Part shown: positions 22,960-32,089 of the stretch, one piece after another
Layout: each line of letters opens with the position of its first letter
Position numbering within the stretch: position 1 is the stretch's first letter
Source: Piliocolobus tephrosceles
Lineage: Eukaryota; Chordata; Mammalia; Primates; Cercopithecidae
Direction of reading: 5' to 3'
Length of the DNA stretch: 64,000 nt
Assembly: GCF_002776525.5 (NCBI RefSeq)
Contig: NC_045441.1
Location: 104,024,744 to 104,088,743, forward strand
Position numbers and translations under genes: made by a program
Notes under the pieces: generated by a model
Seen by the model: the letters and a program-made list of their open reading frames with translations, nothing else
What the model was told of the DNA's origin: nothing
Databases searched by the model: none

Positions 22960-23761
22960 ACCAATACACCCAGGACCCAGTCAAAGCTCACAACACCCCT
23001 GAAATTCTCAAGATCAAGTTCAAAAAAAGGGGTCCCCATGAAAGTGACCATCAAGATGGCACCACCTCACCAGACCTTCTTGGAGCTCTTCATGTACCTG
23101 AACGAAGTCACGGGCAAGCACAGCATGGGCTGTATTGACATTGTGGAGAACCGCTTCATTAGAATAAAGTTCAGAGGTATCTACAAGACCCCAGCAGGCA
23201 CCATCCTTCACCAGGCTCATTTACACATCGAGGTCTTCACCATGGATCGGGAAGTGCACAAAATCAACCCTGAGTGTAAATCTGTCCACCATTGCATCAC
23301 CAAGTCCCAGGAGCAAATGGAAGGAAAAGTGCAGGTGCCCATCTTCAAGGGCCAGGTGTACATCCCCAGCCAGAAGTTTCTACTCTCTCTCTACAAGGAG
23401 GAGCTGGTGAGCATCAACGTGCAGGGGAATTATGAGCCAATCGATGCCACCGGTTTCATCAACATCAATTACCTCAGGCCGAAGGAATATCATTGTTTCC
23501 AGAGTAAGGTCACTGTCAAATAGACCCGCGTACAACGGGAGCTGGGGCCTCCTCACTTTGCAGCGCTCCCAAGTACAGGTGCTAATTGTTGTGATGATTT
23601 GTAATTGTGACTTGTTCTCCCCAGCTGGCAGAACAGTGGGGCTGCCAGGACCCAACTTTGTTCCCTGATCTCCCTGAAGCCTGAAAAATTGGCCATCGAA
23701 GGGAAGGGTGGGGGACAACTGCAGGAGTGAGCTATAAAATGACAATTAAAAAAAAAAAAAA
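22960..23761 (+). pseudogene. ASS1P: Processed pseudogene of argininosuccinate synthase, 5'-truncated
   Basis: The translation matches roughly the C-terminal 45% of ASS1, the urea-cycle enzyme joining citrulline and aspartate: 'LELFMYLNEV', 'IDIVENRF', 'FTMDREV', 'GQVYI', 'YEPIDATGFININ' and 'QSKVTVK' before the stop at 23521-23523. The homologous 3' UTR follows ('GCTAATTGTTGTGATGATTTG'), then an A run at 23748-23761. There are no introns. The N-terminal half, with the nucleotide-binding part, is missing. About 54 bp (18 codons) are deleted in frame near 23270. A short out-of-frame stretch near 23045-23065 is put back in frame by compensating changes. The frame therefore stays open from 22933 to 23523, although its first codons come from L1. 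ASS1 is known for many processed copies in primates. It cannot be catalytic. The gene-family call is firm; the numbered pseudogene is unknown. Confidence 0.95.
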
Positions 23762-24277
23762 CACATAACAATTCTAAATATTTATGCACCTAATAATGGA
23801 GCTTCAAAACACAAGAAGCAAAAACTGGAACTGAAAGGAAAAAAATAAACCCGTAATAATAGTTGAAGATTTTAACACCACTCTCTCAGTAATTGGCAGA
23901 ACAAAGAGATCAGAAACAGTAAAGATATAAATACTTGAGTGACACCATTAACAAGTTGACCTATTCGATATTTATAAAACACTCACCCAACAATAGCAGA
24001 ATACACAAAATTTGCTAATGCATGTAAAAAATTTAACCAAAATGGGGCATATGCCAGGCCTTAAAAAAATGGATTGAAATCACTCAGAGTACTTTCTTTG
24101 GTCACAAAGGAGTTAAAACAGAAATCAATTAAGGAATAAGTCCTGAAATATCTGGAAGTCAAACTATATAATTCTAAATGACCAATGGAAAAAAGAAACC
24201 ATAAGGGAAATTTAAAATCATCTTGAATAAAATGAAAACACACTATATCAAAATTTTGGGGAGAAAACTAAACTACT
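23762..24277 (+). mobile_element. Old L1 ORF2 continuation
   Basis: The host L1 resumes at 'ACATAACAATTCTAAATATT', an ORF2 endonuclease-region phrase, and goes on through 'GGAGCTTCAAAACACAAGAAG' and 'TTTATAAAACACTCACCCAAC'. Roughly 1 kb of L1 expected between 22955 and here is absent. Confidence 0.85.
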
Positions 24278-24285
24278 GTTCAGAA

Positions 24286-24464
24286 CAGTGTTTCCCCAAA
24301 TGTGCTACACACTAAAAATCACATAGGGAGTTTTTTAAAGATCCCATTGTACCTCATATCAATTTAATAATTAAATAAAAATATCTGGGGATGGGAGACA
24401 GAATTATTAATTTTTAAGGACTCCCCAGACAATTCCAATGTGCAACAAAATTTGGGAGCCACTG
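24286..24464. mobile_element. MER5A-like hAT transposon
   Basis: 179 bp with short inverted ends CAGTG...CACTG, internal 'AAAAATCACATAGGGAG' and 'GACAATTCCAATGTGCA'. A duplication of 8 bp with one mismatch flanks it (GTTCAGAA 24278-24285, GTTTAGAA 24465-24472), as hAT elements produce. It is inserted in the old L1. Too short to code. Confidence 0.85.
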
Positions 24465-24472
24465 GTTTAGAA

Positions 24473-25350
24473 GAAATTTTGTAGTTTAAAAAAATAAACA
24501 AATAAATAAACTTCTATGTTAATAAGGTAGAAAAGAAAAGCAAATTAAAACCAAAGTACATAGAAGGGAAGAAATAATAACAAGCAAATAATCAAAGAAA
24601 TAAAAAACAAACCCAAAGCTGCTTTTTGGAAAGCATTTTTAAATGATAAATAGCTAGAATGACCATGGAAATAAAATAGAAAAGATACAAATTACAAATA
24701 TCAGAAATAAAAAAGGAGATATTCTCCAAATACTTCAGGCATCAAAACAAAAATAGAGGAATATTATGAACAATTTTATACCAATAACTTAGATAAATTA
24801 AATGAATCAATTGCTTAAAAGACACAAATTACAAAACTGACTCAGAATAAACCCCTCATCAATCTCAAAAGCTTAACTCATAATTTACAATCATCTCAAA
24901 AAGAAAATTCCTGGATCAGATGGTTTTGCTGGTCAATTCTATCAAATATTTAAGGAAGAATTAAACCCTATACAAACTTTTTTAGAAAAGAAAAAAAGAA
25001 GAAATACTTCCCAGTTTGTTTTATGGAGCCACCAAGTCTACAAATCCAGATAGACATTTAAAAAAAATGACAGGCCAATATATCTCATAAATATAGACAT
25101 AAAGATCTTTAACAAAATATTACCAAATCAAACCCAGCAATATAAAAAAAAAATACATCATGATGAGGTTTGGCTTATCCAGGAATGTGAGATGGGTTTA
25201 GCATCCAAAAATCCAATCAATGTAATTTACCATATTAACAGATTAAAAAACAAAACTACATGACCATATCAATAGTTACAGAAAAGGATGTGGAAATTAT
25301 CAAACACTCAGTCCTGATTTAAGAAAAAAAAAAAATTCTCAGCAAAGTTG
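24473..25350 (+). mobile_element. Old L1 ORF2, reverse-transcriptase region
   Basis: Degraded ORF2: 'TGGATCAGATGGTTTTGCTGG' near 24912, 'CATCATGATGAGGTTTGGC' near 25158 and 'TACATGACCATATCAATAG' near 25257. It breaks off near 25350. Confidence 0.85.
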
Positions 25351-25960
25351 AAACAGAAAGTGTGCCAGTTATCAACCTCTTGCCTGTCAGCTCCAAATTT
25401 ACCCTTCACTGTCCTGCTTTGTGATATGGGAGATGGACCCTATATCTTTTCTTTGCCAGCAGCTAGCATTAAATTTTGTTAGCTGAGGCTGTGGAGAGAA
25501 CATTGCAGAAGGAAGGAGCTTCTCCTTCTGGTTCCGATATGCTTTGTTCTCTTGTGTTTCTTATGGCAATCAGCATCACGAAGATACCCAGCGATACTCA
25601 CATCCCAGCAAGTTGCAGGAGCACCTCCATAAGCAACTTCCCAGTCAGTTCCACCAGCATCCCAAGTGGTTTCCTGGCAAGTCTCAAGATGTTGCAACCA
25701 GCAGTTTTCCGGAAAGTTTCAATAACACCTCCATGAGAATCTCTGCGGTGAACTTGACCCCCTCCTCAGGGGCTGCTCACTTCCATCACATACCATAGAA
25801 GCAAGAAGAGAATAAAGTACGCTGGAACCACAAAGAGAAGCCCCTTCCTCCTGTTCCCCCACAGGAAGATTGCAAGTGAATTTCAATGTCACCTCTGCAG
25901 GCAATTTCCCAGCAAGTCTCAAAAAGACCCAGAGGGTAGCTTCCTGAATCAACAAACTAG
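25351..25960. other. Unassigned ~600-bp insert between two L1 parts
   Basis: L1 text stops near 25350 and its 3' end resumes near 25961. The block between is GC-richer, with loosely repeated CAGCA/CACCTCC and 'CAAGTCTCA' words (25608-25690, 25911-25921). Short frames on both strands overlap. It may be an LTR or another transposon that I cannot name. I see no clear coding sequence. Confidence 0.45.
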
Positions 25961-26500
25961 AGTACATCCATGTAATCAAATATTAGTGAGTGATTTAAAA
26001 AATCATATCCTATGGAAAGACATGAGTCTTAGCTAGCATACTGATGAAAGAAGTCAGTATGAAAAAGCTACATATTGTATGATCCCAATTAAATGACATT
26101 CTAAAAAAGACAAAATTGTACAAACAGTAATAAGATCAGTAGCAGGAGTGATGGGCAGGAGGAAGACAGAGATGAATAGGTAGGAGCATGGGATTTTTAG
26201 GGAAGTGAAACTATTCTGTAAGATACCACAATGGTGGATGCATGACATGCATTTGTCAAAATCCTAGAGTTGTACAACACAAAGAATGAACCCTAATGTA
26301 TAGACATCAGTTAATAATATTATATCAATATTGGTTCATCAGTTTTAACAAATGTACATTAATGTAAGACTATCATAATAGGTGAAATTATTATTCCCTG
26401 TGCACAGGGAAAAAGGGATTATATGGGAGCTCTCTACACGAATATAAAACTACACTAAAAAATACAGTCTATTAATTAAAAAAAAAAAAAAAAAAAAAAA
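25961..26500 (+). mobile_element. Old L1 3' end with A tail (L1MB/L1MC-like)
   Basis: Recognisable 3' text: 'ATTGTATGATCCCAATTAAATGACATTC', 'GTGAAACTATTCTGTAAGAT' and 'AAAATACAGTCTATTAATT'. An A run follows at 26479-26501. This closes the old L1 that started near 21500. Confidence 0.88.
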
Positions 26501-26527
26501 ACATTTACAAATTTTCCCATAGCTTCC

Positions 26528-27171
26528 TGTAGTGGGCAGAATTTTAAGGTGGCGTCCCATATTCCTGCCCACTGGTACACACACTCTGAAGATTCCCTTC
26601 CCCTTGGGGGTGGGTAGGGCTTTAAGTATGATAGATTTCACTCCCAGTATGATGTTACATTATATGACAAGGATGAAAAGATTTTATTCACGTAATTAAA
26701 GTCCCAAAGCAGCTGTCTTCAAGTTTGTCAAAATAGAGATGATTCTGGGAGTCCTTAAAAAGGGACTGGGTCCTCCTTGAAGGATAAGCCTCAAAGCTTA
26801 AGAGAGCTTTTCCTGCTGGTCTTAAAGAAGGGGGTCTGTGTAGGAGCCATGTAGCAAGGACTTACAGGAGGGGACCTCTAGAGACTGAGAGCAGTCTCCA
26901 GACAAGAGCTAGCAAGAAAATGTAGACTTCAATCACACAACCCCAAAAAACTGGATTATGCCAACAACCACATGAACATGAAAAAGGATCCTAGGAGATC
27001 CCAGATGAGATTGTAGCCCAGGGCAGACACTCACTTTAGCATTTAAGATCTTGAGCACAAAATCCAGCTATGCCCAGACTTTTGCCCTACAAAAAGTCTG
27101 AGATAATTAATTTACATTTTTATAAGCCACTAAGTTTGTGGTTTATTAAACAGCAATAGAAAACTAATACA
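26528..27171 (+). mobile_element. MLT1-type MaLR LTR
   Basis: It starts TGTAGTGGGCAGAATTTTAAGG and ends 'CAGCAATAGAAAACTAATACA'. The middle has 'GCCACTAAGTTTGTGG' and 'GGAGCCATGTAGCAAGGAC', which fit old MaLR LTRs. It is longer than many MLT1 copies. No target duplication is clear. Confidence 0.75.
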
Positions 27172-28974
27172 GTCTGTTACCTTCAGGTTGACAAATCACC
27201 AAAGTCAACAAAATAGGCTAAAAGAAGACATTTGGGGCTTTTGTACATTTCAACAATTAAAGGGAATTTCATAGTCATAAAAATTTACTTATTTTGCATA
27301 TAGTTGGCATTTGATATTTTGAAAAGCCAAATTATAACCAGTATATATGACACAACCACAGCCTATTAAAAAAATGACACACCTGAGAATAAAATGCAAT
27401 GACAAATCTATCAGGAAGCAATTTAGGATTAAAATTCTCAATTTCAAAGAAATTTTACATAACTTAAAATTCTACTGAGGATTTTACAAATTGCTATCAA
27501 GTGATAATTAAATGTTTTTAATATTTAAACATATACTGTTTTTAAACAAAAAAAAAAAAAAAATTTGAAACCTGCAAATAAAACGCATCATGAATTCTAA
27601 ATTTCTGAAAGAGATTTCGCATAATTTTCCTTAAATGTACACTTTAAAATGGTTCATAAAATTATGTGAATTTCATCTCAATTTTAAAAAGTTAATCCAG
27701 TCATTCTAAATATTAATTATAATTATTACATGTAGATCCATGGAGAACATCTATTCCCAGTGTTTGTCAACACCCAACTGTGAAAATAAAATCAACAGCA
27801 CATAAACAGAAAATCATCAGCTATCCCATTAAAGTACATATTGAAACTTTATATATGATGCTTGAAAGGTCACCTGTTCACTGCATTAACAGTAATGACA
27901 AATTTCTTCCCTGTGCTAGGCATATAATGAATAAAATATGCAGTCTTTCAGAAAATTGTACATAATGATATGTCATAGCAGTTCACACAATTGTACTAAA
28001 CAATATGCATGCTTTCTCTTTTTCTATCAATTAAATATTCAGGAGTTACTGTCAAATGCCATGTCATAGTATGACAGAGATTTAGCCCAGATTTTGAAAT
28101 CTGGTTTGAACCACTAGAATTAGCAAACTAAGCAGTGAAAGAAAATATTAAGCATGTCAACCAAATAATCCACTTTCCCTCTGTCTTTGGAGATGCCTTA
28201 TTAAATTTCTTAAGAGAAAAATAAAAGTACTTCATGTAAAAAGTTTTAACCCCTGCTTTGAAAACACATATTTTAACCCATCATATAAGGTTTTTTAATA
28301 TGATTGGTTTTAATAATCATATTTTTAAAATCCCAACCAGAAGAAGCACTTTAAAAGTATTTTTTTCAATTTAATATACATAGATCTGCCAGCATAATAT
28401 TTGTCCATAATTAAGAAAATTGCTTACTTGCTCAGTAGGCAATATATGAATCATATGTAGTATAAAATTAGACCACAACTGAGAGTTTAATCCCTAAACA
28501 ACATCCAAAGTTAAGCAGAATATGGTATGATACATAATACCTTTAATAGAATTAAATGAGCCTTAATTTTACACAAATATATTAATAAATTAGATATATA
28601 CTGTCCAATACAGTAACTATAAACTACATGTATCTATTTAAACTGAAAATAATTTAAAGTACATAAAATTAAAGATTCACTTTCTTAGTTGCACTCACAA
28701 CATCTCAAGTATTCAACAGCTATATGTAGTTAGAAGCTACCATATTAGGTAGCACAGATATAGATTTCTATCATTGAAGAAACAGCACTTATTTGACAGA
28801 ATTGGGTTTACCATAAAACTCATCATAAAGCTTAAGCTTCAGGCCTCCTCATTTGAAAATGTCCCTGCAGGTACCCTAGCAATGTATCCATGATTATATA
28901 TTTTAGTAAAATTTGTAAAAGTAAGATATTTTGCCATAAAATATCTTTCCCTTACCACTCCCAGTTCCCCTCAA
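27172..28974. other. Single-copy AT-rich DNA, no gene seen
   Basis: Nothing recognisable. An A run at about 27547-27562 is flanked by TTTAAAC/ATTTGAAA. All frames are short. Confidence 0.5.
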
Positions 28975-29430
28975 CCAATCTTCCGCTGTCGGGTGGAGGG
29001 AGTCACAGCGAGCAACCTCGGGATCATGCAAAGGGTGATATATGTAGTTTGGGTGGTATATTCAGAATTGGTAGTATGTTCAGAATGGTAGCACATTGTT
29101 TTTAGTGGGATATATGTAAGTGGTTCTCGGTCATTTCTACGTGTAATTAGTTTACCATCTGTTCCAGTACAGGAATGGTTTCTAGGAATACATCCCTTTC
29201 CCACTGTGCTAACTCACATGGGGTTCTGATATGAAGGTACATAGTCAGAGGCCTATGAAGACCCCTGAATGTGTAACCTCTACCACGAATGTGTCCCGTG
29301 GCAACTAGAACTAAAGATTTGTAGCAAATGGGAGAGAAGCAGAGTCTGAAATTCACACAGCCAGAAGCTACTCTGTGGAAAATTCTTCCAATCAAGAGAC
29401 ATGAAATAGAATAAGCAGATAATTCCATTT
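28975..29430. other. Unassigned CpG-retaining block
   Basis: GC and CpG are higher than in the surroundings (CpGs near 28983, 28989, 29008, 29019, 29128, 29140, 29285 and 29298). The unit TGGTAGTATGTTCAGAAT is imperfectly repeated at about 29052-29090. Overlapping minus frames (28971-29204, 29147-29428) share no recognisable domain. I cannot name it. Confidence 0.4.
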
Positions 29431-30529
29431 GTAATCAATGCCTAGTCAAGTTTTCTCTTATTAGGAATATAGTTGATAGTGCATATACCATTATAACTGT
29501 GGCAGACATTTGTTTTTTCTTTTGGATGGGACTCACAATGAAACAGAGCTTTTCAGACACTGCATTTGCAGAGCCCAAATCTGTAGCTGTTCTATAAATA
29601 CTATGTCTGTGAGTGAAGCTGCACATTTTGTACAGCTCAATTATCAATAATAAAAACAAAATCTTCTTAACTATACTACAGGAAAGTCTAATTTATCTTT
29701 CTAAATGTATAAAAAATTATATTATAAAGTCATTGTCATCTGAGAAGGCGCTCAAACATTTTGTATACTATAGATGTGGAAGAGGTAGTTTAAAAGTGTG
29801 ATCAGCAGCTATTTTTCCAAATATTATTATGATAATGTCATTGACCATCTTTTACAAATTGTAATCAGTTGTGATTTCTTTTCTCATTCTAAATACATAT
29901 TGACTTGTATATAAATTTGTATTTGTAATTTTGTATGTTTTTTAGGAGGGCTGCCTCCAAATAGTCTGTTTCAGGTCCCCAATAAAACCTTGATCTGACC
30001 CTGATGCTAGAAAATTATGTCTCAATTAAAATATATATTCACTAATTAGTAATCTCTACACATTCATTTCTTCATCCTAGATGCACTACAATATCAATAA
30101 CCCAGTCACATCATTGTCACTGAATTCTAGGATTTAAAAGGGTAAGTTTGAAATATGTCCCTTCTGCTCACACTAGACCTAATCTGATAACTCTTCAGCC
30201 TTCAGTACAAAAAGCTCACATCTCACTAGCACTAATACAAATGTTATTCCTAGTAATTAGGTTACACTGAGTGCCTTTGAGCTTTGCAGTGCTACTGCCA
30301 GTGAAGTTCTTAATACATTTACAGTTATGGTTATTTAAACCACTAAGGCTTTTCTTTGAGTAAACAATATATTGATCAAATCAAATGCTAGCCTGACAAT
30401 ACCAATTCATTTAAGAAAATAAAAAACACACAAAAATTTCTTTTATCTAATTATATTTAAGAGATTGCTCCTAATGAACATTTGTAAAACCACCTTTTTG
30501 TACTATGAAAATTACATTTGTACACATAC
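29431..30529. other. Single-copy DNA, no gene seen
   Basis: AT-rich, no recognised repeat. Short frames only. Confidence 0.5.
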
Positions 30530-30920
30530 AAATATTAAAATGCCCAATAGCTAAATGCCATTTATGCAAATAGCCCCTAAGTTTTATTTGATTTACATTT
30601 CATTTCATACTCTTTATATTTCATTAAGCCACCCTTCAATAAACTATTTTTTCAATATTGTATTGTGAAGATATTCTCAGCCTGAAATTACATCAAATAA
30701 ATTACAAATGAAATTTCTGAAAGCCATTGCCATAGGTGGAAATCAAATCAAATGCCTAGCTTCACATAAATGGTTAAAGCTTTAAATAAATTGCATTTAT
30801 ATAATTGCCTTACTCGCTGCTGCCTCCCACAGCTGCAGAATAATGTTATTCCAATATATGAAGAATATATTGGCAGCCGAGACCAAAAAATTTCAAATTA
30901 TTAATTAAAAATGGGAAGTT
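30530..30920. promoter_or_regulatory. Possible regulatory element (motif cluster)
   Basis: The stretch has no repeat signature and holds an octamer ATGCAAAT (30564-30571), an E-box CAGCTG (30830-30835), a palindrome CCAATATAT-GAAGA-ATATATTGG (30851-30873) and TAATTA-type homeodomain sites near 30900. Such motifs are common in AT-rich DNA, so function is only a guess. Confidence 0.25.
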
Positions 30921-31068
30921 TTGTTAAATACATTAAAGAACTGAATCTAGACTTGGAATACATATATTTCTGTAGCTCTGTTTCTCTGATTAGGCCCTAA
31001 CTGTTACACTTTTACTAAAGATTTTTTAAAAAGGAAGAAAAAAATTCTTACCTAAGAGGATTTGGAGC

Positions 31069-31508
31069 TGTGAAAGGAAATGGGCCCCAAAATCACTAAG
31101 CTAAAGGGAAAAGTAGATCTGGGAACTGCTTAGGACAAACCTGCCTCCTATGCTATTCAAAGTCACCCTCTGCTCACTGAAATAAATGTGTATCTGATTG
31201 CCTCCTTTGGAGAGGCTCATCAGAAACTTAAAAGAAGGCAACCATTTGTCTCTTATCTATTTACGACCTGGAAGCCCCTTCCTGCTTTGAGTTGTCCCGC
31301 CTTTCTAGACGGAACCAATGTTCATCTTACATATGTTGATTGATGTCTCATGTCTCCCTAAAATGCATAAAAACAAACTGTGTTCTGACCACCTTGGGCA
31401 CATGTCGTCAGGACCTCCGGAGGCCATGTCACAGGCACGTGTCCTCAACCTTGGCAAAATAAACTTTCTAAATTAACTGAGACGTGTCTCAGATTTTCAG
31501 GGTTAACA
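31069..31508 (+). mobile_element. ERV1-type solo LTR
   Basis: A 440-bp block starts TG (31069) and ends CA (31508). It is flanked by a perfect 4-bp duplication GAGC (31065-31068, 31509-31512), the size typical of class I endogenous retroviruses. It contains 'GCATAAAAACAAACTG' (a possible TATA region, about 31365) and 'GCAAAATAAACTTTC' (polyadenylation signal, about 31460) before a short R/U5-like end. No coding retroviral sequence is attached. Family name not determined. Confidence 0.8.
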
Positions 31509-31544
31509 GAGCAAAATAGTAATTTACTGCCCTTACTCAAAAGA

Positions 31545-31793
31545 TACTGTCCTATTCACAGAAAATGGTAAGGTGGTTACCAGACACTGAAAGTAATGGA
31601 GAAGTGTTACACAGTTATTGCTTAATGGATACAGAGTTTCAGTTTGGGAAGATGAAAACATTCTGGAAATGGATGGTGAGGATGGCTGCACCCCAATAAG
31701 AATGTATTTAATGTCATTGAACTGTACACTTAAAAATGGTTAAAATGGTAATTTATATGTTATATATACTCTACCACAATAAAAATGTTTCAA
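31545..31793 (+). mobile_element. L1M 3' UTR fragment (L1MA/MB-like)
   Basis: 'CAGAGTTTCAGTTTGGGAAGATGA', 'GAACTGTACACTTAAAAATGG' and 'CTACCACAATAAAAATG' are the well-known end of medium-old L1s. Confidence 0.88.
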
Positions 31794-32077
31794 TTGTTCT
31801 AAAGTAATTACATTTACATTTTTATATGTATTTTTTTTTTCCTGAGATTCAGCGTGAATTGAAAAGTGCTTCATTATAAATAATGGAAATTAAATACTTA
31901 ACTTGGTCAGTCAAACTCACAATAAAATGGAGAAAAGAAATCAAGTTTTCAAACTTGCGACTTTGTGAACACTTTACTACCACACAAATTAAGAGATCAC
32001 AAAAGAAATTCTAAACTTCTCCAACCAAGGATAGTTGTTTTGAAACAAATAAAAAACTATCTGTACAATAGAGGTAC
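31794..32077. other. Single-copy DNA
   Basis: Nothing recognisable before the next L1. Confidence 0.5.
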
Positions 32078-32089
32078 AGGGGAAACGTT

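Noticed and set aside
22602..23054. 150-codon minus-strand frame rich in phenylalanine
   Set aside because: The F runs are the reverse of the two A tracts at 22679-22746. The rest crosses from L1 into the ASS1 pseudogene on the wrong strand.
23380..23789. Minus-strand frames of 121 and 78 codons
   Set aside because: Shadows of the ASS1 pseudogene's coding end and 3' UTR, including its A tail read as F residues.
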